Positions 30,100 through 39,509 are shown, numbered from the stretch's first letter. The stretch is 64,000 nucleotides of DNA from Ignavibacteriota bacterium (GCA_016713565.1 JADJOX010000005.1:186001-250000), one strand, 5' to 3'. Made by a program: numbers and translations. Notes: generated by a model not told the origin, from the letters alone.

Positions 30100-31478
30100 T
30101 TAATTTTTGATTTCATCAATTATTATTGATTTGTATTTTTTAGGATGAGCTGATTCACCTGAAAAATTTTCAATTTTAAGATTTTTTACGTCATGTGCAT
30201 TTAAAGCATTTGTAAAATATTCTGGTAAATTATTTCCCCATTTTATACTGCAGTTTTTTAATATGATTTGTTCGCAAAACCGAATATAAATTCCCGGATT
30301 TTCATGCACTTCAATATCGGTATAAACTTTCGTCGGTCTATTGTCAAAAATATTTCCCGGATATTTTGTCCATCGATTTAAAGTAATTTGAACATTATTT
30401 AACAAAATGTTTTCTATAATGCTTTCCTTTGTCCCATTAATTCTAACGCTATTTTCAGAAGTGCCATTAATATTTGTCAATTCAACATTGCTGATTTTTC
30501 CTATTTTTGTTTCATTTGTTCTTGGAATAGCAGTTATAGAAATTGCTTCGCCTCTTCCCCACCAAGGAGCAGAATAATATTGCGATGTAAAAGTAATTTC
30601 TTTGAAGATTATATTATGAACATTTCCTTCGTCTCTTAATTGAATTGTAAGTCCTCTGCAACTGCTCTTTATTTTACATCGTTCAAAATTATATTAAAAA
30701 TATCACGTGTAGTTTCAGTACCAATTTTAAGCCCGGAATCTTGAGTTTCAAGTTCACAATCATGAATCCAAATGTTTGCTGATGGTCCGTAATCTTCATT
30801 CTGCCGAGTTGCTTTAACAACAATGGCATCATCTCCGCACTTAATTTTACAATTTCTAATTTCAACATTTCTGCAATGGTCGGGATCAATACCATCACAA
30901 TTTGGGACATCAAGATCATTGTAAATTTTAATTCCGTCAATTAAAACATTTTCACAGCCCAACATGTGTAAGCTCCAAAGCGGCGCATTGTTAATTGTAA
31001 TTTCACTGATTTTCAGATCATAGCATTTAGTTAAAATGAATAATTTTGGTCTCCATTCTTTTGGTATCCACCATTCGTTTTCAGAATCGTAATGCGACAT
31101 AAATTCCATTGAACGCCCATTTATGCTGCCGCTTCCGGAAATTACCAAATTATATGCGCCACTCGCTACAATTGCAGCCTCGCCGGAATAATCATCTTTA
31201 TTATTGCTAACTATCAGTTCCGCGTTTCCCTGCAAATGAAAATCTATTCCACTTTTAAGATAAATAGTGCCAATTAAATATTTATGGTTTTGCGGTACAA
31301 GAACAATTGAACCATTCCCTATTTTTTCAGCTTCATCTATTGCTTTTTGAAATGCTTTTGTATCTAATTCAATTCCGTCACCTTTTGATCCGTAATCTAA
31401 TACATTAAATGTTCTCACTGATTTCATATTCTGATATGCGTATAAATTTGTTGAAAGAAAATTATTAATTGACAACAT
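30100..31478 (-). CDS. GH28 polygalacturonase-like enzyme, broken by one frameshift
   Basis: A right-handed beta-helix hydrolase of about 459 residues. The N-terminus has FNVLDYGSKGDGIELDTKAFQKAID, the standard GH28 opening. Active-site blocks are VPNCDGIDPDHCRNV (NxD region), IKCGDDAIVVKA (the DD pair), then ETQDSGLKIGTET where classical enzymes have GHG, and CRGLTIQLRD where they have RIK. The missing GHG histidine places it in a divergent branch, as in some rhamnogalacturonan- or xylogalacturonan-acting enzymes. One base missing in the T4 run at 30672-30675 splits it. The ATG at 31478 is used because the upstream codon is only TTG. The N-terminal segment (MLSINNFLSTNLYA) looks like a short signal. 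Confidence 0.78.
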
Positions 31479-31481
31479 CAA

Positions 31482-31694
31482 AAAATTAAAAAAGAATTTA
31501 TTGAGTTACGATATATTGGAAAGATATTATTCTTATCTGATTTTATTCTTAAAATAATATCATTGTTGAAAGAATAATTTTGAAGATTTAAATGTCGAGA
31601 ATATATATATTTTATGAGCATAAGAAATCCATTTTTAGCTCTACTTATCAATTAAAAATAAGCCATAAAATAATGATTTAAGAAAGAATTTTTC
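31482..31694. other. Gap between SSS symporter and GH28 genes
   Basis: A 213-bp AT-rich gap holding one 9-bp inverted repeat, GATATTATT at 31523-31531 and AATAATATC at 31553-31561, of unknown role. No terminator or RNA gene was seen. Confidence 0.3.
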
Positions 31695-33274
31695 TTAATA
31701 ACTTTTGCCTAAAATTATATAAATAGCTATAGTAATTATGCATAAAATAATAGACATTAACTTAGTGTATTTCCATTCGGTCATATCAAGTATTTGAGAA
31801 TTTCCAATTGTAAATTCGTTTTCATTAGGGTAAAAATGCGAAACTATAAACATAATCAGCAGATTAAGTAAAAACTCTATTCCCCAAATATGTACGAAAT
31901 GAATATTCAATTTTAATACAAAAGTAGTTGTTAAGTAAAAAGCTAATCCAAAAATAAGGCTGTTTTTGCTCCTGCCGCGGATATTTTTTAATAAAAATCC
32001 GGCAATAATAATAGACGCAATTGGAATAAAAAATATGCCATTTAATTGCTGAAGTAATTGATATAATCCTTCAGGAGCATCGGCTACAAAAGGCGCTGCA
32101 ATTATAGAAAAAACTGCTAAAATTGTTGAGGTAATTTTACCGATTCTTACTACTTTTTTATCCGAGCTGTTAGCATTAATGTATTTTTATAAACATCTAT
32201 ACTAAATATTGTTGCGGCACTGTTAAGTACACTGTTAAAATGTGCTAAGAATTGCGCCCATTACAACAGCTGCAAATGCGCCAATCAAACTTTTCGGCAA
32301 AACTTTTTTAATCAGTTCCGGATATATAATATCTTGGTTTCCATAAAATGAGTTATCCCAATAGTAATAAGCAATTACACCTGGCAAAATTATTATAATA
32401 GGTATTAATATTTTTAAAACTCCGGTAAAAAGCAGTCCCTTTTGAGCTTCAACCAAATTCTTTGCACCAAATGCGTTGGATTATTGTTTGATTCATACTC
32501 CAAAAATATAATTGATTAATTATCATCCCTGTAAATAGAACTTCAAACGGTAATACTGAATCGCGTGAACCAATAACATTAAATTTTTCAGGACAATATT
32601 CATAAACTTTAGTTAAACCTGTAAAAAATATTACCATTGCCAATTCCGTACAAAGCTAATAAAGGTATGGCTAAACCACCAATTAACAAACCATAACCGT
32701 TTATTGTATCCGATACCGCAACAGCTTTTAGTCCGCCAAATATGGCATAAACAGAACCGACAACGCCAATAGCAATTATTGTATACCATAGTGCGTTTTG
32801 TTTAGAAATATTTAAACTTTCCGAAATGTTAAAAATACTTTCTAAATTTATTGCTCCGGTATAAAGTACAATTGGCAGCAATGTAACTACAAATGAAATC
32901 ATTAGAAATAAAGCAACAAGTGTTCGTGTCGCGCTATCATATCTTTTTTCGAGAAATTGAGGAATGGTAGTAATTCCCATTTTCAAGTATTTTGGGACAA
33001 AATAAACAGCCGCTGCTATTAAGGCCAGAGCTGATGTAACTTCCCATGCAATTATTATTATTCCGTTTTTATATGCCGAACCATTCATTCCAATAAGATG
33101 TTCAGTAGAAATGTTTGTAAGCAGCATAGATCCGGCAATAATAATTCGGTAAGACTTCTACCGCCTAAAAGTAGCCGTCTTCGGTATCTAATTTTCCTTT
33201 CTAATTTTAAACCATGAAAAGAATGCAACTAGTGCAGTAAAACCGATAAATGATAAGATGTTTAGAAATGACAT
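31695..33274 (-). pseudogene. SSS-family sodium/solute symporter, disrupted by seven indels
   Basis: The start ATG at 33274 opens MSFLNILSFIGFTALVAFFSW; the repaired protein would be about 526 residues. Recognisable blocks are DTEDGYFLGGRSLTG, MLLTNISTEHLIGMNGSAY, GITTIPQFLEKRYDS, AIFGGLKAVAVSDTINGYGL, MNQTIIQR and AAVVMGAILSTFNSVLNS, all typical of SSS sugar or uronate symporters. Indels lie near 33190, 33167, 33147, 32623-32628, about 32470, 32237-32240 and 32184-32188. Repairing all seven gives a continuous frame with no internal stop. In the pectin cluster it may import galacturonate or oligogalacturonides. It is the first gene of that cluster and its most damaged one. Confidence 0.65.
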
Positions 33275-33523
33275 ATGACCATAAAAATTAATTTAGAATA
33301 TACTTTATTAAATTTATTTATAAATTATAAAACTTAATATAAAATAAATAATTTTTAATGAAAATTAGGCGGAAGAAGAATTTATTTTTGTAATGCAATT
33401 AGGCGAGAAATTTTATTGAAATAGCTAATTAATAACTTAGTATTATTTATATTTCAATATTTATTTAAGATTATATTTTATAATATTAATATATATATAT
33501 ATTAATATTATAAAAAATCTGGT
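33275..33523. other. Very AT-rich gap upstream of the damaged symporter
   Basis: About 250 bp of near-pure A/T sequence. Apart from the large palindrome at 33476-33515, nothing was recognised. It probably holds the symporter promoter. Confidence 0.3.
33476..33515. repeat. Perfect 40-bp A/T-only palindrome
   Basis: Every base from 33476 to 33495 pairs with its partner from 33515 back to 33496, with no loop. The arm reads TTTTATAATATTAATATATA. It contains no G or C. It could form a cruciform, act as a weak bidirectional terminator, or be a relic of a mobile-element end. It lies between the damaged symporter and a gene remnant, at the boundary between the accessory and housekeeping halves. Confidence 0.75.
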
Positions 33524-33834
33524 TTGATAATAGGGTATAAAAGTGTTGATAGTCTTGGTTTTTTCAACAGAGACATGAATAAATTATTTCTTGATAAATT
33601 AATTAACAGAAAATATTCACTATACAATTTGCGCGATAATTTCGCGAGCTATTTACCTAATAACAATGTTGATTTATGTAACGTGCTTGAGCTAGTGAAT
33701 CATATCAACATTGAAATTACAAAAGGACATTATGTAAGTCCCAAATCGATTATTTAAAAGAAAAAATAAATTCAGTAAACTTTTCTGAGTTGATAAGACA
33801 CAAAGATATACTCGAGAAAACAGAAATGGGTTAG
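33524..33834 (+). pseudogene. Unrecognised small gene remnant
   Basis: An open stretch begins just after the 40-bp palindrome (first start codon a TTG at 33524). It reads SLGFFNRDMNKLFLDKL and on to TKGHYVSPK. It stops early, but one added A at 33743-33745 continues it as DYLKEKINSVNFSELIRHKD to a TAG at 33832-33834, about 103 residues in all. The composition is protein-like and charged. I recognise no family. It may be the tail of a gene truncated at the palindrome, or chance coding. Confidence 0.25.
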
Positions 33835-33897
33835 AAGATTTAATTAAATAGTATTATAAACGTAGGAATAATTAAATTAATAGATTTATTAAAAAAT

Positions 33898-33930
33898 AAA
33901 AAAAACCTCATAACTGATTTAATTACAAGG
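33898..33930 (-). terminator. Rho-independent terminator after tRNA-Arg(ACG)
   Basis: On the minus strand the stem CCTTGTAA pairs with TTATGAGG (two G-U pairs) around a 9-base loop and is followed by eight T. It lies 9 bp past the 3' end of the tRNA. Confidence 0.6.
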
Positions 33931-33939
33931 CTTTAGAAG

Positions 33940-34013
<74 letters not shown>

Positions 34014-34062
34014 AATTAGCAAACTCAAATATACAAAAAAATTTTTGAAGATAAAAAACTTA

Positions 34063-34467
34063 TCAACCCGGAGTTTTTTCAAGTGCTTTCCAGTATCCGT
34101 CAGAATAATTATAAAATATTTCCTCACCGGGTTTTATTTTTCGTATGGCGGCAATTCGTCCGGTTTTCCATCTTGTGGAAACAATCAATTCCGCATTGGG
34201 TTTATTGGAATGATTAATAAAACTGACAAAATTTGATTCTTTGCCTTCTCCATAAATAAAATGATTTTTTGTGATTTGAAGAATAAATAAAGAAGAAATA
34301 TAAGGTTCTTTATCTAATTGTTTTGCTTTAATCGCTTTTCCGGTATAGTAACCTATGTGCTCGCCTTTTTTAATTTCTTTTGTTGCGAATACACCTTTTC
34401 CGGCACCTTTAATTTTACTTTTTTTTATTACAAATTTATCTTCCCAGCCTTTGTCTAAACTTTTCAT
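34063..34467 (-). CDS. Small SET-domain protein (putative lysine methyltransferase)
   Basis: A 134-residue protein that is almost only a SET domain. Seen in order: KIKGAGKGVFATKEIKKGEHIGYYTG (start of SET-N), NFVSFINHSNKPNAEL (the NHS motif that closes over S-adenosylmethionine) and IKPGEEIFYNYSDGYW (the catalytic Tyr region). Bacterial members methylate lysines, but their targets are mostly unknown. It stands alone between two tRNA-Arg genes, convergent with neither a partner nor an operon. Its length is typical for bacterial stand-alone SET proteins. Confidence 0.85.
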   Translation of the reverse strand: MKSLDKGWEDKFVIKKSKIKGAGKGVFATKEIKKGEHIGYYTGKAIKAKQLDKEPYISSLFILQITKNHFIYGEGKESNFVSFINHSNKPNAELIVSTRWKTGRIAAIRKIKPGEEIFYNYSDGYWKALEKTPG

Positions 34468-34603
34468 TATATCCTTGATAAATGGTCGGTAAATTTAATA
34501 ATTTTTTATATTACAAATAAGTTAAGAGATTTAAAAAATTATTCATTTAACTTACTTTTTTAATCCTAATTTAAATAATATATTTGTGTGTTATTATTTT
34601 TAA

Positions 34604-34677
34604 GCGTCCGTAGCTCAACTGGATAGAGCATCTGACTTCGGATCAGAGGGTTGAGGGTTCAAATCCTTCCGGGCGTA
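34604..34677 (+). tRNA. tRNA-Arg (anticodon TCG)
   Basis: A 74-nt cloverleaf. The acceptor arms are GCGTCCG and CGGGCGT, the D-stem GCTC/GAGC, the anticodon stem TCTGA/TCAGA with loop CTTCGGA (anticodon TCG, reading CGA and possibly other CGN codons), and the T-arm GAGGG-TTCAAAT-CCTTC. CCA is not encoded. It lies 50 bp upstream of tadA on the same strand and shares its anticodon arm with the tRNA at 33940. Confidence 0.93.
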
Positions 34678-34727
34678 CTAATTTAATTTTATTACAATTT
34701 ATTTTTTCTGAAGACATATATAGATTT

Positions 34728-35165
34728 ATGTTCTCTGCTTTACAGCAAGCAGAGTTAGCATTTGAAAAAGATGAAGTTCCGGTTGGAGCGGTAGTTGTCT
34801 ATCAAAATAAAATTATCGGACGCGGTCATAACCAAATGGAATCTCTCAATGATTCTACTGCACATGCCGAAATGATCGCTATAACAGCGGCATCAAATTA
34901 CTTAAAAGAAAAATTTCTTGATGAATGCAGCATTTTCATCACTCTTGAACCATGTTTAATGTGTACAGGAGCAATCTTATTATCACGTATTAAAAATGTA
35001 TATTTTGGAGCGTTTGAACCAAAATTTGGAGCAGCGGGATCAGTGTATAATTTGCTCGCGGAAAATAAATTTCCAAATAATATTAATGTCTATTCAGGAA
35101 TTTATGCCGAAGAAAGCCAAAATCTAATTCAATCGTTTTTCATTAAAAAAAGAAAGGTAAATTAA
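34728..35165 (+). CDS. tadA: tRNA-specific adenosine-34 deaminase TadA
   Basis: TadA deaminates A34 of tRNA-Arg(ACG) to inosine. The zinc site and catalytic Glu are seen in THAEMIAIT (HAE) and LEPCLMCTGA (PCxxC), and the cytidine-deaminase fold opens with VPVGAVVV. The protein is 145 residues from the ATG at 34728. The frame stays open upstream (SEDIYRF) with no ATG, GTG or TTG before it, so the true N-terminus may be a few residues longer from a rare start. Its substrate tRNA is encoded nearby at 33940. adk follows 27 bp downstream. Confidence 0.92.
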   Translation: MFSALQQAELAFEKDEVPVGAVVVYQNKIIGRGHNQMESLNDSTAHAEMIAITAASNYLKEKFLDECSIFITLEPCLMCTGAILLSRIKNVYFGAFEPKFGAAGSVYNLLAENKFPNNINVYSGIYAEESQNLIQSFFIKKRKVN

Positions 35166-35192
35166 ATATTTTTTGTATTATTGGAGGAATTT

Positions 35193-35842
35193 ATGAAAAA
35201 GAGAATGTTAATATTTTTTGGCGCTCCTGGTGTCGGCAAAGGAACTCAAGCCGCAATAATTTCCTCAAAGTTAAATATTCCGCATATTTCTACGGGTGAT
35301 ATTTTAAGAGACGCTATATGCAAAGAAAATACGCTGGGATTAGAAGCAAAAAGTTTACCGATAAAGGCGAATTAGTGCCGGATGATATAATGGTTAAATT
35401 AGTTGAAGAAGTTTTAAATGAAGATAGATGTAAAAATGGATTTATTTTAGACGGATTTCCAAGGACTGTAAAACAAGCTGAAATTCTGCAACCCATTATT
35501 GAAAAAATTTCAGATGATAAGGTTGAAATAATTAGTCTTGAAGCTGATGATGAAATAATTATTAACAGACTTACACAAAGAAGAACCTGCAAAATTTGTA
35601 AAACAATTGTTAATCTTGATTTACTAGAAGATGACTCTGTTTGCCCGAATTGCGGAAGTAAAAATAGTCTAATTAAACGTAAAGATGATGAAGTTGACGT
35701 AATAAAAAACAGACTTAATATTTTTCACAATGCAACAAGTCCGGTATTAGATTTTTTTGAAAAGAATACTATAGTTCATAAAATTGACGGAACTTTATCC
35801 GTAGATGAGATCACTAAAAGAATTTTAGAATGTATAAGTTAA
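35193..35842 (+). CDS. adk: Adenylate kinase, broken by one frameshift
   Basis: Adk catalyses ATP + AMP = 2 ADP and is essential. The ATG at 35193 has a strong GGAGG site. The P-loop GAPGVGKGTQ, the NMP-binding region (PHISTGDILRDAI), DGFPRT and a long LID with a Cys4 zinc site (CKICKTIV ... CPNCGS) are all present. The frame breaks at GLEAK. One more A in the A5 run at 35348-35352 restores EAKKFTDKGELVPDD and gives 216 residues, the normal long-type length. Because the gene is essential, the break is most likely a consensus error. The stop overlaps the stop of the convergent ftsE gene. Confidence 0.93.
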
Positions 35843-36516
35843 ATTTCTGGCGTTGATCTTAATTTAACTTTAATTGCTTTTCCATCTTCAATTTTAAATA
35901 TTTTGGCATCATTCTTTTTTACCAAATCATAATTGTGAGTCGCGAAAAGAATCGCGGTTCCTTTATCATTAATGTTTTTTAAAATTACCATTATTTCATC
36001 TGATGTTTTTGGATCTAAGTTTCCCGTTGGTTCATCTGCCAAAATTAATTTAGGTTCGTTAATTATTGCTCTGGCAATTGCTATTCTTTGCTGCTCTCCT
36101 CCGGATAATTGATTAGGCATATTTTTATATTTGTGTTCAAGTCCCACTGATTTTAACGCATACATTATTTTATCTTTTATCAGTTTTCTCGGAGTGCCGG
36201 TAACATGTAATACAAAAGCCAAATTATTATAAACATTCCGATCTTCAAGCAGTTTAAAATCTTGAAAAACAATCCCAAGTTTTTTTCTTAATTTCGGAAG
36301 TTGACTTGGTTTAATTGTATCTGAACTAAATTCTCCTACCTGAACATATCCGGCTTGCGGCATAATGTCCATATAAACTAACTGCAGTAATGTTGATTTG
36401 CCGACTCCGCTTTTACCGATTAAAAAAGCAAAATCTTTTTCATTTAATGATAAGTTTAAGTTGTTAAATACAGATTGATTTGCGTATTTAAATTCAACAT
36501 CGGTAAATGTTAGCAT
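35839..36516 (-). CDS. ftsE: FtsE-like ABC transporter ATPase
   Basis: A 225-residue ABC ATPase. Walker A GKSGVGKST, Q-loop FQDFKLL, signature LSGGEQQRIAIARA, Walker B LILADEPTGNLD and the H-loop FATHNYDLV are all present. Length and motifs match FtsE, which with FtsX controls cell-wall hydrolases at division. No ftsX lies beside it, so a LolD/MacB-type role is not excluded. Its start overlaps the stop of the upstream methyltransferase gene (TAATG), and its stop overlaps that of convergent adk. Confidence 0.8.
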   Translation of the reverse strand: MLTFTDVEFKYANQSVFNNLNLSLNEKDFAFLIGKSGVGKSTLLQLVYMDIMPQAGYVQVGEFSSDTIKPSQLPKLRKKLGIVFQDFKLLEDRNVYNNLAFVLHVTGTPRKLIKDKIMYALKSVGLEHKYKNMPNQLSGGEQQRIAIARAIINEPKLILADEPTGNLDPKTSDEIMVILKNINDKGTAILFATHNYDLVKKNDAKIFKIEDGKAIKVKLRSTPEI

Positions 36517-37238
36517 TATTTTTTCCTTTTTACAATAAATTGAATTCTTTCCGAATCCGGTGAACCATTTTTAAAATCGAATGCGTCAAAACATTCCACA
36601 ACTAATAAATTATTGGAATCAATAACGTCAAAATAATAATAAAAATCGTAAATTTTTTGATTATGAACTTCAGAAAATTTTTTACCGTCTTCTAATTCAA
36701 AATTAATGATATTTGAATGTATCATCGTCTTTTTATCAAAAGTACTGATCTGTTCAAATTTAATATTGTTATACTCTCCTTTTCTATTCAATTTTTTAAG
36801 ATGCTTTAGACTGTTTTTTTTAAGACTAACGTCAAAAACAAAAAATCCTTTTTTTGAAATAAACTTGCCGATGTTATTAAAAAATTTATTCAAATGAACT
36901 TCATCTGCAAGATAATTTATAGAATCAAAAGTTGAGTAAATGAAATCGAATTTAATTTTGAACGGCAGATAAACCATGTCACAACAAATTTTATTGGTTA
37001 GTGTTAAGTTTTTCTGAAGCATTTGAAGTGAGATATCCGTAACATAAAGTTTTCTAAATTGCGATTTTAACTCTTCTGATAATTTACAGTTTCCCGATGC
37101 CAATTCAAGCGCGACATCATTTTTATTTCCAATTGTTTCGTGAATTTCCTTAATATAATTTGACCAAAACGGATAATCTATGGATTTCATTAAAAAACTG
37201 TAAAGTTCAGAGAAATAAGTATAAGGTCTTACATTCAT
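36516..37238 (-). CDS. Class I SAM-dependent methyltransferase
   Basis: A methyltransferase of 240 residues from the ATG at 37238, opening MNVRPYTYFSELYSFLM; the open frame extends further upstream into pdxA but no start there makes sense. The SAM-binding motif I is VALELASGNCKLSEEL, followed by LYVTDISLQML (motif II) and FDFIYSTFDSINYL (motif IV). The fold looks complete, and the relatives are unassigned methyltransferases. It starts 7 bp after the pdxA stop and ends overlapping the ftsE start, so the three genes form one transcript. The substrate is unknown. Confidence 0.75.
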   Translation of the reverse strand: MNVRPYTYFSELYSFLMKSIDYPFWSNYIKEIHETIGNKNDVALELASGNCKLSEELKSQFRKLYVTDISLQMLQKNLTLTNKICCDMVYLPFKIKFDFIYSTFDSINYLADEVHLNKFFNNIGKFISKKGFFVFDVSLKKNSLKHLKKLNRKGEYNNIKFEQISTFDKKTMIHSNIINFELEDGKKFSEVHNQKIYDFYYYFDVIDSNNLLVVECFDAFDFKNGSPDSERIQFIVKRKK

Positions 37239-37245
37239 TAATATT

Positions 37246-38211
37246 TCATTTTCTATTTTTGGATATAAACTCGGCAATTTTAAATGACTGCAGCATACTA
37301 TTTGGATCAGCAATTCCCTTTCCTGCAATATCAAATGCTGTTCCGTGATCTGGCGAGGTTCTAATTATTGGCAATCCGGCGGTAAAATTAACTCCTTCGT
37401 TGAAATTCATAAGTTTAAAAGGAATTAAAATTTGATCATGATATAACCCAATTGTTACGTCGAATTTTTTATATAAATTATTTCCGAAAAATGCGTCCGG
37501 AACGAAAGGTCCAAATACAACTTTGTTTTTTTTTATAAATGGATTAATAATTTTAATTTCCTCTGTTCCAATCTCGCCGTTTTCGCCGGCGTGCGGATTT
37601 AAGCCCAATAAAGCAATCTTAGGATTCAAAATTTTAAAATCTTTAATCATACTGTTATAAATTACATCGAATTTTTCTTGAAGTTTATGTGATGTAATAT
37701 TTTTTGATATTTTATTTATAGGAATATGTATAGTTACTAATCCCGCTTTCATCTTTTTACTTAAAAACATCATTGCGTATTTGGAAACACCGAAATAATC
37801 TGCTAATAATTCTGTATGTCCGGGGAAATTAATTTTTGCTTTATGTAAGGCATATTTTGAAATGGGTGCTGTAATTATTGTGTTAACTTTTCCATCCTTT
37901 GCAAAATTACACGCACTTAATATTGATCTAAAACCTATTTTTCCGGAAGCTGCAGTTGGTTTGCCGTAATTTTGATTTGAATTTCCTAAATCATAAATCA
38001 AAATATCATTTGAGTTTTCTTCTTTTAGATTTTTAGAAAAATGAAAATTGAATTTAGGTGAAACAATTTTTAATGTTTCATTAAAAATATTTTTGGGACA
38101 AATAAATACTATTTGGGAATGATTTTTCGACGGGATTTTATTAATTGTTTTTATTACAATTTCAGGACCAATTCCATTAACATCGCCGCATGTAAATGCA
38201 AATTTTCTCAT
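37246..38211 (-). CDS. pdxA: 4-hydroxythreonine-4-phosphate dehydrogenase
   Basis: PdxA is an NAD-dependent metal enzyme of pyridoxal-5'-phosphate synthesis. It begins MRKFAFTCGDVNGIGPEIVIK. The metal-binding histidines are seen in INFPGHTELLADYF, ALLGLNPHAGENG and RTSPDHGTAFDIAGKG, and substrate contacts in TIGLYHDQILIPFK. The length is 321 residues, near the usual 330. The ATG at 38211 lies 2 bp after the stop of the GWxTD gene; a TTG 6 bp upstream would overlap it. Confidence 0.93.
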   Translation of the reverse strand: MRKFAFTCGDVNGIGPEIVIKTINKIPSKNHSQIVFICPKNIFNETLKIVSPKFNFHFSKNLKEENSNDILIYDLGNSNQNYGKPTAASGKIGFRSILSACNFAKDGKVNTIITAPISKYALHKAKINFPGHTELLADYFGVSKYAMMFLSKKMKAGLVTIHIPINKISKNITSHKLQEKFDVIYNSMIKDFKILNPKIALLGLNPHAGENGEIGTEEIKIINPFIKKNKVVFGPFVPDAFFGNNLYKKFDVTIGLYHDQILIPFKLMNFNEGVNFTAGLPIIRTSPDHGTAFDIAGKGIADPNSMLQSFKIAEFISKNRK

Positions 38212-38213
38212 AT

Positions 38214-39452
38214 TCAACGAACTAAACTAAATTTACCTGTTCCGCTTGTATCTTTGAATATATAATCTCTGCTTATTTTTTCATAATGCCAAATTTCCAT
38301 TATCTCATTTTTTTCTGAATAATTTCTTTCAACTGAACTCGGCTTTCCGTAAGTTATGTAAATTCTGCCTCTATCTGTTTCAGCCCCGTCAATAGAATTT
38401 AAGGACGAAAAATTTTCAATTGCATAATCGGCACGAGTGTAATATTCATTCATAGCAAAATTAAACTTTGTTCCGTTTGTTGGATATTTAATATTCCAGT
38501 AATCGAATAATCCTTCATAATATTTTTCCTCATCTCTAAAGAGCAAATCCTTTACCACTTCATCATCATCAATGTAGCTTATTAGTTTTATGGCATACTC
38601 AGGATTGTACAATACCTTTGGTTTATTTATCCACACAACTTCAATCGGGTATTTAGATTTTTCGTTTTTCAAAGAAAATTCAATCTCATATTTTCCTTCA
38701 ACTAAAAGATTTGAAAAATTTGAAATTGTAAATATCCTTTGAGCTTTTTTCTCTTTATTCTCTTTAATTAAAAATGAGTTGTTATTATTTACGATGTTTA
38801 TTGTTCCATCGAAATAATCATTTGAAGAATCTTGTAAAATTACTTTTTCTGCTTTATTTATTGAATACTTTAAGCTGCTAATTGTTGTATCATTAACGCA
38901 TACAATCATTTCAAAATTATTCGGTGAAAGAGGTATAGAATTTGAAAAATTAACTAAGCTGATTTCATCTTTGTTTGAGTTATTTTTTTCTACAAAGAAA
39001 GGCGGACTAACTTTTTTACTTACTAAGTTTTCAACATTAATTTTATATGGAGGCAACTCGAATTGACCATCAACTCCCTCAATAAGTAAATTTGCATTTA
39101 AATTATATTTTCCGGGTATCATATCAAATTCTATTATATCTTGACAATAAACAGAATTATTCTTGGTCAATTCGTAATCATTTGTTGTAACAGTTGAGGA
39201 TTTAATTTCACGCAAAATAAACAGCGTTGAATCATAAAATTCTACCGACAATGAAAATTTTGCTTCATAACTTTCATTTAATTTTGTAAAAAGCAGAATG
39301 TCATAAGGAATTCTATAAGTCAGAATTTCTTTTTGCGAATCATTAACTAAAATTGAATGATGTTCAAGAAAAACCGGTATACTCTTTTCTTTTTCTTGAG
39401 CGAATAATAGAAATGCCGACAGCAGAATTATCACTAAAATTTTGTAATTCAA
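38214..39452 (-). CDS. Secreted GWxTD-domain protein
   Basis: A 412-residue exported protein. A signal peptide (MNYKILVIILLSAFLLFAQ) is followed by beta-rich sequence and a C-terminal GWxTD-type domain: FAMNEYYTRADYAIENF, DGAETDRGRIYITYGKP, and EIMEIWHYEK. The family is common in Chlorobiota/Ignavibacteriota and Acidobacteriota and has no firm function. The motif that names it reads GAETD here, so the Trp is replaced. It sits between rho and pdxA with a 2-bp gap to pdxA. Confidence 0.8.
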   Translation of the reverse strand: MNYKILVIILLSAFLLFAQEKEKSIPVFLEHHSILVNDSQKEILTYRIPYDILLFTKLNESYEAKFSLSVEFYDSTLFILREIKSSTVTTNDYELTKNNSVYCQDIIEFDMIPGKYNLNANLLIEGVDGQFELPPYKINVENLVSKKVSPPFFVEKNNSNKDEISLVNFSNSIPLSPNNFEMIVCVNDTTISSLKYSINKAEKVILQDSSNDYFDGTINIVNNNNSFLIKENKEKKAQRIFTISNFSNLLVEGKYEIEFSLKNEKSKYPIEVVWINKPKVLYNPEYAIKLISYIDDDEVVKDLLFRDEEKYYEGLFDYWNIKYPTNGTKFNFAMNEYYTRADYAIENFSSLNSIDGAETDRGRIYITYGKPSSVERNYSEKNEIMEIWHYEKISRDYIFKDTSGTGKFSLVR

Positions 39453-39509
39453 TTTTTTCCTAATTTTTCTATTTCTACCTTTAGAAAATAAAATAGTTTC
39501 AAATAAAAA

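Noticed and set aside
35193..35842. Programmed frameshifting in adk
   Set aside because: There is no slippery heptamer with a downstream structure that I could see, and the same type of break is found in many genes.
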